Notes under the pieces: model-generated
Told to the model about the DNA's origin: nothing
Seen by the model: the letters and a program-made list of their open reading frames with translations, nothing else
The model's database searches: none
Origin: WHSW01 sp963781265
GTDB taxonomy: Bacteria; Actinomycetota; Thermoleophilia; Solirubrobacterales; 70-9
DNA length: 64,000 nt
Direction of reading: 5' to 3'
Assembly (NCBI GenBank): GCA_963781265.1
Contig: CAWAFH010000014.1
Span: 1-64,000, forward strand
Program-made: the position numbers and the translations under genes
Shown here: in pieces, positions 16,950-25,547 of the stretch
How positions within the stretch are numbered: position 1 is the first letter of the stretch
How the letters are laid out: each line of letters begins with the position of its first letter

Positions 16950-18192
16950 GTGAACCCTGCATCCGACCCCGACCGCGAGGCGCTCAAGGCCCGCTACGAC
17001 TCGATCTTCGCCGGCGTCGCGCCGCCGTTCGCGTTCGTCGACCTCGACGCGATGCGCCGCAACGCCGCCGCGATGCTGGCCCAGGCGGGCGGGCTGCCGA
17101 TCCGGGTGGCGTCGAAGTCGGTGCGCTCCACCGCCCTGCTGCGCCGGATCCTCGGGCTCGATGACGGCTTTCGCGGGGTGCTGGCGTTCACGGCTCCCGA
17201 GGCGCTGCACCTCGCCGACCAGGGCTTCACCGACATCGTCGTCGCGTATCCGACCGTCGACCGCGCCGCGATCGCGCAGGTCGCGCGGATGACGGCGACC
17301 GACCCCGACCGCGCCCCGGTGCTGATGGTCGACGATCGCCCCCACCTCGACCTGATCGAGGGCGCGATGGGCGGCGGGCCGGCCAAGGTTCGGGTCTGCC
17401 TCGACATCGACGTCTCGCTGGTGGCCGCTCGGCGGCCGCGTCGCCAGGGTCGGCCCGAAGCGCTCGCCGATCCACGACCCGGCTCGCGCCGCGCGGATGA
17501 CCGCCGAGATCGCCGAGCGGCCCGGCACCGAGCTGGCCGGGCTGATGGCCTACGAGGGCCAGATCGCCGGGGTCGGCGACCGGATCGCCGGCAGGCCGGT
17601 GCGCAGCGCCGAGATCCGCCTGATGCAGTCGCGCTCGGAGGCCGAGATCCGCTCCCGGCTGCCGCGGATCGTCGCCGCGGTGCGCGAGTCGCTCGCCGAG
17701 CACGGCCACGAGCTCGGGTTCATCAACGGCGGCGGCACGGGGAGCCTGGCGCGGACCGCGGCGGCCGGGATCGTCACCGAGCTGACCGCCGGCTCGGGCT
17801 TCTACGCCCCGGCGCTGTTCGACAGCTATCGCTCGCTGGCGCTCGAGCCGGCCGCGATGTTCGCGCTCCCGGTCGTGCGCCGCCCGGTCGGCGGGGTCGC
17901 CACCCTGCTCGGCGGCGGCTACGTCGCGTCCGGCAGCCCGGGCCGCGACAAGCTCCCAGAGCCGTATCTGCCCGGCGGCCTGCGCTTCGATCGCGAGGAG
18001 GGCGCCGGCGAGGTGCAGACGCCGGTGTCGGGCGCCGCCGCCTACAAGCTGCGGGTCGGCGACCGCGTCTACCTGCGTCACGCGAAGGCGGGCGAGCTGT
18101 GCGAGCGCTTCGACGCCCTCTACCTGGTCGAGGGCGAGCGGATCGTCGACCAGGTGCCGACTTATCGCGGCGAGGGGAAGACGTTCTTGTGA
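16950..18192 (+). pseudogene. PLP-dependent amino acid deaminase/aldolase (alanine-racemase fold), frameshifted
   Basis: GTG 16950 opens PFAFVDLDAMRRNAAAML, with the PLP-lysine region IRVASKSVRS, then reads to LDIDVSL. One extra base near 17418 shifts the frame; after it the sequence continues as WWPLGGRVARVGPKRSPIHD and on through FINGGGTGSL, GSGFYAPALFDSY and the D-threonine aldolase/D-serine dehydratase-like C-terminal domain to the stop at 18192. With the base removed it is about 413 residues, full length for the family. The protein would act on a D- or hydroxy-amino acid in the cytoplasm. Lesion or sequencing error cannot be told apart here. Confidence 0.82.
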
Positions 18193-18195
18193 TTG

Positions 18196-18223
18196 AGTTG
18201 CTAGTTGCTAGTTGCTAGTTGCT
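18196..18223. repeat. four tandem copies of AGTTGCT between convergent genes
   Basis: The 7-base unit repeats exactly four times. Because 7 is not a multiple of 3 and each unit junction contains CTAG, the array puts stop codons in all three frames on both strands. It supplies the stop of the reverse-strand oxidase gene (18208-18210) and follows the aldolase stop by 3 bases. Confidence 0.85.
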
Positions 18224-19518
18224 GGTTGGCCGAGAACCCGATCGGTGTACGCGTTGCTGAACACGCCGTCCGGGTCGAGTCGCGCTCGTACCTGCTGAAA
18301 GCTGTCCCACCGCGGGTAGCGCGGCGCGAGCGTCTCCGCCGTCTGGAAGTGGCGCTTGCCCCAGTGCGGGCGGCCTCCGTATGAGTCCATGATCGCCTCG
18401 ACCCCGCGAAAGTACGGCTCCCAGTCGAGCTTGCGGTCCTGGTGCACGGCGACGTAACAGACGTCGCGCGCGTGCGCCGCGGAGAGGGCGAGGTCGTCGC
18501 CGGCGGCGAAGCGGACCTCGATCGGGAACGCGACCCGATGCTCGGGCCGGGCCGCCAGGTGGAGCACGCGGCGCACCGCCTCGGCGGCGTGCTCGCGCGG
18601 GATCCCGTACTCCATCTCCGTGAACTTGATCCGGCGCTCGGAGGCGAAGACGCGAAAGCTGCGGTCCACCTTGGTCGCGCGGCCGGTGCCCGCGGCCGCG
18701 GCCCGCGAGAGGCGCGGGATCTGCTTCGGGAACCGGCGGGCGCCGAGCGCGAACAGCTGCCCGACCCAGTTCTCCAGCGCAACCTCCCGGGCGTAGACGG
18801 CGGCTCGCGAGCGCGGCTGCGGCGGCCCATCCGCGCGGCGGGTCTCGCGACAGAGCGCCGTCGTGGTGTGCGGGAACACGTAGAACTCGAAGTGGTCGGC
18901 GTCGGCGTTGAGCTCGTCGAGGCGGGCGAGCGTCTCGTCGAGCGGCCGCGGGCTGTCCACGCGCGCGAGCGTGAATGCCGGCACCACCCGGATCGTCGCC
19001 GCGTAGACGATGCCGAGCGCCCCGAGGCCGATCCGCGCCGCGGCGAGGGCTGAGGGATCCCCGGGGCCGATCTCGATGGAGCTGCCGTCGGCCAGCACGA
19101 GCTCGATCGCCTCGATCTGGGCCGAGATGCTTCGCAGCCGCGCCCCGGTGCCGTGGGTCCCGGTCGAGATCGCCCCGGCGAGCGTCTGGCGATCGATGTC
19201 GCCGAGGTTCTCGAACGCGAGCCCGAGCTCGTCGAGGCGCCCGTTGAGGTCGCGCAGGACGATCCCGGCCTCGACCTTCACCGAGCCGGCGGCGCGGTCG
19301 ACCGACAGCAACCGGTCGAGCCGATCGCCGCGGATCATCACCCCGTCGGTGAGCGCGATCGGTGTGAACGAGTGGCCGGAGCCGGATGCGCGGACCCGCA
19401 ACCCCCGGGCCGCCGCGTCGCCGACCACCTCGGCGAGCTGCTCTCGGGTCGCCGGAGCGACGATCTCGGCCGGCTCGCAACGCTGGTCGCCCGCCCAGTT
19501 GCTCCACCGCGCCGCCAT
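18208..19518 (-). CDS. D-arabinono-1,4-lactone oxidase family FAD protein
   Basis: 436 residues. The N-terminal FAD domain carries GSGHSFTPIALTDG (about 45-58), NLGDIDRQTLAGAISTGTHG and GLGALGIVYAATIRVVPAF. The C-terminal ALO-type domain ends with RPHWGKRHFQTAETL and DPDGVFSNAYTDRVLG, typical of the family. It oxidises an aldonolactone or related sugar alcohol with oxygen. ATG 19518 follows TACGCT by 7 bases. The last codons (ATSN-stop) lie in the AGTTGCT array. Confidence 0.92.
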   Translation of the reverse strand: MAARWSNWAGDQRCEPAEIVAPATREQLAEVVGDAAARGLRVRASGSGHSFTPIALTDGVMIRGDRLDRLLSVDRAAGSVKVEAGIVLRDLNGRLDELGLAFENLGDIDRQTLAGAISTGTHGTGARLRSISAQIEAIELVLADGSSIEIGPGDPSALAAARIGLGALGIVYAATIRVVPAFTLARVDSPRPLDETLARLDELNADADHFEFYVFPHTTTALCRETRRADGPPQPRSRAAVYAREVALENWVGQLFALGARRFPKQIPRLSRAAAAGTGRATKVDRSFRVFASERRIKFTEMEYGIPREHAAEAVRRVLHLAARPEHRVAFPIEVRFAAGDDLALSAAHARDVCYVAVHQDRKLDWEPYFRGVEAIMDSYGGRPHWGKRHFQTAETLAPRYPRWDSFQQVRARLDPDGVFSNAYTDRVLGQPATSN

Positions 19519-19555
19519 CGCCGCAAGCGTAATTCGTCAAACTCAACCGGTCCCC

Positions 19556-19644
19556 GGAGGGGTGGCAGAGCGGTTGAATGCGGCAGCCTTGAAAGCTGTT
19601 GACCGGGTCCTCTCGGTCCGTGGGTTCGAATCCCACCCCCTCCG
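19556..19644 (+). tRNA. tRNA-Ser (anticodon TGA)
   Basis: 89-nt class II tRNA: acceptor GGAGGGG/CCCCTCC with discriminator G, loop CTTGAAA giving anticodon TGA, a long variable arm, and T arm GTGGG-TTCGAAT-CCCAC. It reads UCA and UCG. The convergent cupin gene stops only 2 bases downstream. Confidence 0.96.
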
Positions 19645-19646
19645 CC

Positions 19647-20303
19647 TCAGGCGCTGAACTCGGGCGGCCAGTCGTCGCGGTCGCGAAGCGGGGCGAGCAA
19701 CTCGTCGCTCGCCGCACGTTCACGCAGGGCGGCGTTTGCCTCGAACGCCGCCGAGAGCTCTTGGCGGGCGGCGTCCAAGTCGCCGGCCTGTGCCAGGCAG
19801 CAGGCGAGCCGATAGCGGACGAAGGGGTGCTCGCGGTGCTCGTGTGCCTCCCGTTCGAGGATCTCCGCAGCAGCCGTCCAGTCTTCGCGCGCCATCGGCT
19901 CGGCGGCGAGATAGATCGGCTCCCAGGGCAGCGGGTGGTAGGGGCGATCGCGCCAGCCGCCGACGGCGAGCACGACCGTTCCGTCCTCGGTCGCGGTGCC
20001 GGAGCGCCGGAGCGCCGGATCGGGCAAGAAGACGGCAGCGCCCCGGCCGCAGTCAACCTGCTCCTCGCCGACGGTCAGCGTCATCCGGCCCGCGACCACG
20101 ACGTAGAGCTCCTCCTGACCCGGGCTCTCCACGTGGTCCTCGATCACCTGGTCTCCGGCGCTCGCCGCGCGGTAGGCGTTGACGCCGAAGGCCCCGACGC
20201 CGAGCCGCCGGCGAACCGGCACCCAGTCGAGCGCCCCGCCCTCGACCGATACGCCTGACTCCTCGCCGAGGGAGAGCATCCGATAGCCGCGCGCCTCGGT
20301 CAT
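19647..20303 (-). CDS. cupin-domain protein with C-terminal helical (TPR-like) segment
   Basis: 218 residues starting MTEARGYRMLSLGEES. Residues 20-110 form a small cupin barrel (HVESPGQEELYVVVAGRMTL, then a GRGAAVFLPDPAL return strand). Residues 125-210 are helical and resemble two tetratricopeptide units (EILEREAHEHREHPFVRY, LAQAGDLDAARQELS). The metal-site histidines of catalytic cupins are only partly present (one His, one Glu). ATG 20301-20303 is chosen because it follows GGAGAGG and starts the conserved region. Function unknown. Confidence 0.75.
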   Translation of the reverse strand: MTEARGYRMLSLGEESGVSVEGGALDWVPVRRRLGVGAFGVNAYRAASAGDQVIEDHVESPGQEELYVVVAGRMTLTVGEEQVDCGRGAAVFLPDPALRRSGTATEDGTVVLAVGGWRDRPYHPLPWEPIYLAAEPMAREDWTAAAEILEREAHEHREHPFVRYRLACCLAQAGDLDAARQELSAAFEANAALRERAASDELLAPLRDRDDWPPEFSA

Positions 20304-20418
20304 CGGTCCATCCTCTCCGCTCCCCGCCTCGTCGCGCAACCCGCACCGTGCCGTCGAAAGCCGGAGCGCGCAACGGCTCGCGGTTGCAAGATCCTGCGCT
20401 GAGGCTAGGGTGGCGCCC

Positions 20419-20910
20419 ATGGCGCTTTTCAAGAGCAAGAAGAAGCAGGCTGCGGAGCTGTTCGAGACCGGCGCGAAGGGGGCCGGAACCGTGATCTCGG
20501 TGCAGGACACCGGGATGACCGTGAACGACAACCCGCGGGTGAAGATGACCTTCCGGGTCGAGCCCCTCGACGGCTCACCACCCTTCGACGCGGAGAAGAC
20601 GACGACGGTGTCGCGGGTCGAGATCCCGCGCCAGGGTGATCGCTATCCGGTCTGGTACGACACCGCCGACCCGATCAAGACCTGGGCCTACGCGACGATC
20701 GTCGACGACAACGGCCGCGCGACGATGCGACAGCTCTTCGGCGAGGTCTCCGAGACGTTCGTCGGCATGAACGCCCCCGCCGCCCCGGCGCCGCCGGGCG
20801 CCCAGGGCCAGGACGTGGTCGAGCAGCTCAAGCAGCTCGCGGACCTGCACGCGCAGGGCATCCTCACCGACGACGAGTTCGCGGCGCAGAAGGCGAAGCT
20901 GCTCGGCTAG
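20419..20910 (+). CDS. SHOCT-domain protein
   Basis: 163 residues starting MALFKSKKKQAAELF. The middle is a beta-rich domain (VKMTFRVEPLDGSPPFDAEK, RQGDRYPVWYDTADP) common in actinobacterial proteins that mention conductance or covalent modification only by homology. The C-terminus, EQLKQLADLHAQGILTDDEF followed by AAQKAKLLG, is a canonical SHOCT motif, an oligomerisation helix pair. ATG 20419 lies 7 bases after TAGGGT; GTG 20410 upstream overlaps that hexamer. Function unknown. Confidence 0.85.
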   Translation: MALFKSKKKQAAELFETGAKGAGTVISVQDTGMTVNDNPRVKMTFRVEPLDGSPPFDAEKTTTVSRVEIPRQGDRYPVWYDTADPIKTWAYATIVDDNGRATMRQLFGEVSETFVGMNAPAAPAPPGAQGQDVVEQLKQLADLHAQGILTDDEFAAQKAKLLG

Positions 20911-20990
20911 ACGCCCGCACGGGCGGTTCGTTGCGATCGCCGGACGGGTGGCGGACCGCATCGGCGCCGCCTCTAGCTTGTTGAACGGGT

Positions 20991-22130
20991 ATGCGAGCGA
21001 GGGTGAGCCTGGCGGGCCTGGTCGCGGTCGCCGCCGCGCTGATCGCGCCGGGGGCCGCGGCGGCAAACCCGTACACGCCGCCCGACGGCCGCGCCTTCCA
21101 CGGCGTCTCGGATACCGGCACGATCGCCGACTTCGAGACCTTCAGCGACCAAGTGGGCGCCCACCCCGCGCTGCTTCAGGACTTCTTCCACTGGCGGGTG
21201 CCGCTGACCACGGGGGCGCTTTATCGCTGGGGCAAGACCAACACCCGCGGCGTTCTCAGCCTCTCGACCGCGACCGGGGAGGGCGAGGAGATGATCACCC
21301 CGCGCCAGATCGCCCGCGGCAAGGACGACCGCTACATGACGCGGATGGCGGGCAACATCGCCGAGACCGGCCAGACCGTCTATATCCGGCTGATGGCAGA
21401 GATGAACGGGCACTGGAACGCCTACTCGGCGTACAACGCCGACGGCTCGGCCCGCCGCCACGGCCACTCGACCCGCTGGTACCGACTCGCCTGGCGTCGC
21501 TTCACGCTGATCATGCGAGGCGGCTCGCGCGACCGGATCAATCGCAAGCTGATGGGCATGGGGCTGCCGCGGATCATCCGCGCGAAGTCGCAGGACGACC
21601 CGGTCTACGAGGGCGGCTCGGACGGGATCCCGCTGCCGATCCCGGAGCACATGCCCGAGCCGCGGGTCGCGATGATGTGGGTGCCGCAGAGCTTCGGCTC
21701 GCCGAACATCCGCGGCAACCAGCCGGACGACTACTGGCCCGGCGGCAAGTACGTCGACTGGGTCGGGATCGACATCTACTCGAAGTTCGCGAGCGCCTTC
21801 GACAACGGCGTCGCCTTCTTCGAGCGCTACGACAAGTGGCCGTTCGTGATCGGGGAGTACGGACCGTGGGACAACGACGTGAGCGGCGCCTTCACCGGCC
21901 GCCTGCTGCGCTGGGCCGAGGCGCACGACCGGGTCAAGGCGATGCTCTATTACCGCGGCGTCGACCCCGACAACAACTACAACCTGCAGTACTACCCGGG
22001 CGCGCAGAAGGCGCTTCGCAATCACCTCGCCGAGCCACATTGGGCCGAGTTCGCCTCGGACGTCAGGGGGCTCGACGATCCGCCCGAGCCACCGACGATC
22101 GCCGCCCTGCAGCCGCGCGCGTTCCCCTGA
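20991..22130 (+). CDS. secreted GH26-like glycoside hydrolase (beta-mannanase family)
   Basis: 379 residues with a signal peptide (AGLVAVAAALIAPGAAAA). The (beta/alpha)8 signature residues are visible: RLMAEMNGHW with the acid/base Glu near residue 137, and VIGEYGPW with the nucleophile Glu near residue 289. These match clan GH-A family 26, which cleaves beta-1,4-mannan or related glycans. Substrate binding cannot be predicted. It acts outside the cell. The start ATG follows TAGCTT by 11 bases, and the lipoprotein gene begins 16 bases after its stop, so the two may be cotranscribed. Confidence 0.8.
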   Translation: MRARVSLAGLVAVAAALIAPGAAAANPYTPPDGRAFHGVSDTGTIADFETFSDQVGAHPALLQDFFHWRVPLTTGALYRWGKTNTRGVLSLSTATGEGEEMITPRQIARGKDDRYMTRMAGNIAETGQTVYIRLMAEMNGHWNAYSAYNADGSARRHGHSTRWYRLAWRRFTLIMRGGSRDRINRKLMGMGLPRIIRAKSQDDPVYEGGSDGIPLPIPEHMPEPRVAMMWVPQSFGSPNIRGNQPDDYWPGGKYVDWVGIDIYSKFASAFDNGVAFFERYDKWPFVIGEYGPWDNDVSGAFTGRLLRWAEAHDRVKAMLYYRGVDPDNNYNLQYYPGAQKALRNHLAEPHWAEFASDVRGLDDPPEPPTIAALQPRAFP

Positions 22131-22146
22131 TCCATAGGATCGCGGC

Positions 22147-22698
22147 GTGAAGCCAACGATCCTGATCCTCGCCGTCGCCGGCCTCGGGCTCGCCGCCTGC
22201 GGCGACGAGGACACGACCACGGTGATCAACCAGACGACGATCACCCAGACCGCGAGCTCCGACGACGAGTCATCGACCACCTCGAATGAGACGACGACGG
22301 CCTCGACCACCGACGACGACGGCGAGGACTCCGACGACGACTCGGGCCAGGTCGTGAGCTTGAAGAGCTTCCAGACGCCGACGGGCAACATCGCGTGCCT
22401 GATGTCGGCCAAGTCGGTCCGCTGCGACATCGCCGAGAAGCAGTGGACGGCGCCGCGCCCCGCGGGCTGTCCGAAGCAGCTCGACTTCGGCCAGGGCCTG
22501 ACCCTGAGCGCCGAGGGGCCGGCCGAGGTCGTCTGCGCGGGCGACACGGTCCTCAACCCCGACGCACCGGTGCTCGATTACGGCTCGAGCTCGCGGATCG
22601 GCTCGATCACGTGTGCTTCGGCGGAATCCGGGGTCACCTGCATCAGCGACAGCGGCGGCAGCTTCACCCTCTCGCGCGAGGCGTACGAGCTCAACTGA
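22147..22698 (+). CDS. secreted lipoprotein, DUF6636-like
   Basis: 183 residues from GTG 22147 (6 bases after TAGGAT). A lipoprotein signal with lipobox LAAC puts the modified Cys at about residue 18. A Ser/Thr/Asp-rich linker of about 50 residues leads to a compact domain with six cysteines (TPTGNIACLMS, VRCDIAEKQW, VVCAGDT, ITCASAESGVTC, SFTLSREAYEL). The pattern fits the actinobacterial DUF6636 type by recollection, not by search. It is probably anchored outside the membrane. Function unknown. Confidence 0.75.
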   Translation: MKPTILILAVAGLGLAACGDEDTTTVINQTTITQTASSDDESSTTSNETTTASTTDDDGEDSDDDSGQVVSLKSFQTPTGNIACLMSAKSVRCDIAEKQWTAPRPAGCPKQLDFGQGLTLSAEGPAEVVCAGDTVLNPDAPVLDYGSSSRIGSITCASAESGVTCISDSGGSFTLSREAYELN

Positions 22699-22815
22699 GC
22701 GGCGCCCGGCCCGGCTGGCGGTGAGCCAAGCGCTCGCTAACGCTTGAGACGAAGAGAGCGTCATCGCCGCATCGGTAGCGGCGCCCGCCGGATGACGGCA
22801 TCTCGTCCAGTTCAT

Positions 22816-23373
22816 TCAGGACGATCTCGATGACGAACGCAGCCGTGCCCGCCCCTCGGCGAGAGACCGGTTGACCTTCGTGTAGCTCCAGCCGCAGATC
22901 CGGCAGATCTCGGCGTAGGAGTAACCCTCCGCCTGCAACACGATCGCGAGCCGCTCGTTCGCCTTCAGCCTGGCGAGGGCGGCCCGGGCCTCGGCGAGCG
23001 CCTCGACCCGCTCCAACCGCTCCGCCGGGCCGGGCCGCTCGCTGGCGAACCCGTCGAGCGGGTCGGCCGACGGCTCGAAGGCCAGGCTGTCGAGCACCCG
23101 CTCGCGCCCGCGGCGAACGGCAAGGGCCTCGTGCTTGGTGACCACGACCATCCAGCCGATCAGCCGCCCGGGGTCGACCGCGGGACCCTTCGTGAGCAGG
23201 ATCAGCGAGGCGCGCTGGACCGCGTCGTCGGCGTCCTCCGGGCAGGCCGAATACCGGCGCGCGATCCCGCGCAGCAGCGCTCCGTGACTTTCGAGCAGGG
23301 CGACCGCGGCGCCGGCGCGGTCGTGTTCGGCGGCTGCATCGCCCACACCAAGACCAAGCCCGGTCCGTGCCAC
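22816..23373 (-). CDS. ECF-type RNA polymerase sigma factor
   Basis: 185 residues from GTG 23373. Residues 25-60 resemble sigma region 2 (GALLRGIARRYSACPEDADD, then a helix with VQRASLILL). The C-terminal part, residues 130-180, is a region 4 helix-turn-helix (LKANERLAIVLQAEGYSYAE, ICGWSYTKVNRSLAEGR). It has no anti-sigma partner next to it. Opposite it, the decarboxylase gene starts 32 bases away, so the two promoters overlap and the factor may regulate the glycan genes. The nearby 22699-22815 shows nothing recognisable. Confidence 0.8.
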   Translation of the reverse strand: MARTGLGLGVGDAAAEHDRAGAAVALLESHGALLRGIARRYSACPEDADDAVQRASLILLTKGPAVDPGRLIGWMVVVTKHEALAVRRGRERVLDSLAFEPSADPLDGFASERPGPAERLERVEALAEARAALARLKANERLAIVLQAEGYSYAEICRICGWSYTKVNRSLAEGRARLRSSSRSS

Positions 23374-23389
23374 GGTGCCCCCGCGCCGC

Positions 23390-23395
23390 TATGCT
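23390..23395 (+). promoter_or_regulatory. TATGCT, -10-like hexamer of the decarboxylase gene
   Basis: It ends 9 bases before ATG 23405. Its first two bases also form the start of TAGCGG on the other strand, which faces the sigma-factor GTG at 23373 (12 bases away), so the two promoters overlap. The reverse hexamer is a weak match. Confidence 0.4.
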
Positions 23396-23404
23396 CGCGC
23401 GGCG

Positions 23405-24352
23405 ATGAGCACCTGCTTGATCAGTGGAGGAGCGGGCTTTCTCGGCTCCCACATGTGCGACCACCTGCTCGCCGGCGGCGATCGCGTGATCTGCGTCGAC
23501 AACCTCGACACGGGCTCGCTCCAGAACATCGCCCACATCCGCGAGGACAGCTTCACCTTCATCCAGCACGACCTGACGGAGCCGTTCTTTTTCGATGAGA
23601 AGGTCGACTTCGTCTACCACCTCGCCTCGCCGGCGAGCCCGATCGACTACCTGCGGCTGCCGCTGCACACACTCAAGGTCGGCTCCTATGGAACGCATCA
23701 CATGCTCGGCCTGGCGAAGAAGCACCGGGCGCGCTTCGTGCTGGCCTCGACCTCCGAGGTCTACGGCGACCCGCAGGTCCATCCGCAGCCGGAGTCCTAC
23801 TGGGGCCACGTCAACCCGATCGGCCCGCGCGGCGTCTACGACGAGGCCAAGCGCTACGCCGAGGCGCTGACGATGGCCTACCACCGCCAGCAGGGCGTCG
23901 ACACCGGGATCGTCCGCACCTTCAACACCTACGGCTCGCGGATGCGCCCCCACGACGGCCGCGCGATCCCGACCTTCCTGCGCCAGGCGCTTCAGGACAA
24001 GCCGCTCACCGTGTTCGGCGACGGCAGCCAGACCCGCAGCTTCTGCTACGTCGAAGACCAGATCCGCGGCTACGTCGCGATGGCCCAGTCCAGCGTCCAT
24101 GAGCCGGTCAACATCGGCAACCCGGACGAGTTCACGCTGCTCGAGCTCGCCGAGGTGGTCATCGACGTGACCGACTCGCGCTCCGAGATCGTCTACGAGG
24201 CGCTGCCGACCGACGACCCGCAGGTCCGCCAGCCCGAGATCCAGCGAGCCAAGGACCTGCTCGGCTGGCAGCCCCAGGTCGAGCTTCGCGACGGGCTGCG
24301 GATGACGATCGAGCAGACCGGCGTCGAGCGCCTCGTCGGCACCGGCGACTGA
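23405..24352 (+). CDS. UDP-glucuronate decarboxylase-like NAD-dependent epimerase/dehydratase
   Basis: 315 residues of the extended SDR family. NAD-binding GGAGFLGSH is at residues 8-16, the catalytic Ser region is STSEVYGDP, and the YxxxK motif is YDEAKRY (Tyr about residue 145). SRMRPHDGRAIPTFLRQAL, QTRSFCYVEDQIRG and the C-terminal GWQPQVELRDGL resemble UDP-xylose synthase more than other epimerases. Product would be UDP-xylose for extracellular glycan. It is followed by two glycosyltransferase genes with a 25-base gap, probably one operon. An upstream ATG at 23375 is less likely because the family starts at MSTCLISGG. Confidence 0.9.
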   Translation: MSTCLISGGAGFLGSHMCDHLLAGGDRVICVDNLDTGSLQNIAHIREDSFTFIQHDLTEPFFFDEKVDFVYHLASPASPIDYLRLPLHTLKVGSYGTHHMLGLAKKHRARFVLASTSEVYGDPQVHPQPESYWGHVNPIGPRGVYDEAKRYAEALTMAYHRQQGVDTGIVRTFNTYGSRMRPHDGRAIPTFLRQALQDKPLTVFGDGSQTRSFCYVEDQIRGYVAMAQSSVHEPVNIGNPDEFTLLELAEVVIDVTDSRSEIVYEALPTDDPQVRQPEIQRAKDLLGWQPQVELRDGLRMTIEQTGVERLVGTGD

Positions 24353-24377
24353 CGCCGGCGGCGCCGCGGAGCGCCCG

Positions 24378-25547
24378 ATGAAGATCGCCCATCTGACCGC
24401 GACCTTTCCCCCCTACCCGGGCGGGGCCGGCAACACGGCGTTTCGGTTCGCCCGCGAGCAGGCCGGGCGCGGCGACCACGTCGAGGTCTTCACCGCCCCC
24501 GCCGACGGCGTCGCGCCCGACCCGGGGAACGTGGTCGTACACCGGATCGACCCGGTGTTCGCGATCGGCAACGCGCCGCTGATCCCGAGCATCGCGCGGA
24601 TCGACGGCTTCGACGTCGTCCACCTCCACTATCCGTTCATCTTCGGCTCCGAGCTCACCTTGCTCGCCCGCCTGCGTCGACGGGCGCGCTCCCAGGCGCT
24701 GCTCGTCCACTACAAGAACCGGCTCGTGGGCAGGGGGCCGCGCGGGGCGCTGTTCGAGGCTTACGAGCACACCGTCGCGCCGGCCCTGATCGCCGCCGCC
24801 GACCGCGTCTGCGTGCTCTCGCCCGACCACGCCGACTCGGTCTCGTACCTGCGCCGGGCCGGGCAGCGCGACCCGGCCAAGCTCGTCGAGATGCCGAACG
24901 GGGTCGACTCGGAGCTGTTCAGCCCCGGGGAGGACGCGACCGGAACCCGCGACCGGCTCGGGATCCCGCCAACGGCGACGGTCGCCGCCTTCGTCGCCAC
25001 CCTCGACCTGGCCCACCACTTCAAGCGCCTCGACGTCGCGATCGACGGGCTCGCGGCGCTCGGCGACCCCGACGTGCATCTCGTCGTCGCCGGCGGCGGC
25101 GAGCTGCTCGACGGGTTTCGCGCCCGCGCGCGCACCGCCGGGGTCGCCGACCGAGTCCACTTCCTCGGCGCCGTGCCCCACGCCGAGCTGCCCGCGCTCC
25201 TGCGGGCCTCCGATCTCTTTCTGCTGACCACCGAGCCGCCGGAATCGTTCGGGATCGTCCTGATCGAAGCGATGGCCTGCGGGCTCGCCGCGATCGCGAC
25301 CGACTACCCCGGCGTCCGCGCCGTGGTCGACGACGGCGAGACCGGGCTGCTGGTCGGCCGCGGCGACGTCGCGGGGGTCGCCGCGGCGCTCGGCGAGCTG
25401 GCCGGCGACCCCGAGCGCCGCCGCGAGATGGGCGAGCGCGGGCGGGCGAAGGCGCTCGCCGAATGGAGCTGGCCGAGCCTGCTCGAGCGCATGGACCGCG
25501 CCTACGCGGAGGCGATCGAGACCCGCGCCGCGAAGGCCCGCTCGTGA
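24378..25547 (+). CDS. family 4 glycosyltransferase
   Basis: 389 residues with the GT-B fold. MKIAHLTATFPPYPGGAGN is the N-terminal acceptor domain start, PNGVDSELFSPG links the domains, and the nucleotide-sugar site is ESFGIVLIEAMACG (the E-x7-E motif) followed by DYPGVRAVVDDGETG. It transfers a sugar from an activated donor onto a lipid- or protein-linked glycan. It overlaps the next glycosyltransferase by GTGA, indicating co-translation in a surface-glycan operon. Confidence 0.93.
   Translation: MKIAHLTATFPPYPGGAGNTAFRFAREQAGRGDHVEVFTAPADGVAPDPGNVVVHRIDPVFAIGNAPLIPSIARIDGFDVVHLHYPFIFGSELTLLARLRRRARSQALLVHYKNRLVGRGPRGALFEAYEHTVAPALIAAADRVCVLSPDHADSVSYLRRAGQRDPAKLVEMPNGVDSELFSPGEDATGTRDRLGIPPTATVAAFVATLDLAHHFKRLDVAIDGLAALGDPDVHLVVAGGGELLDGFRARARTAGVADRVHFLGAVPHAELPALLRASDLFLLTTEPPESFGIVLIEAMACGLAAIATDYPGVRAVVDDGETGLLVGRGDVAGVAAALGELAGDPERRREMGERGRAKALAEWSWPSLLERMDRAYAEAIETRAAKARS

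Noticed and set aside
18201..18830. Alternative frames of the oxidase ending in ATSN
   Set aside because: All three reverse frames end in the AGTTGCT array because it places stops in every frame; only 18208-19518 shows family sequence.
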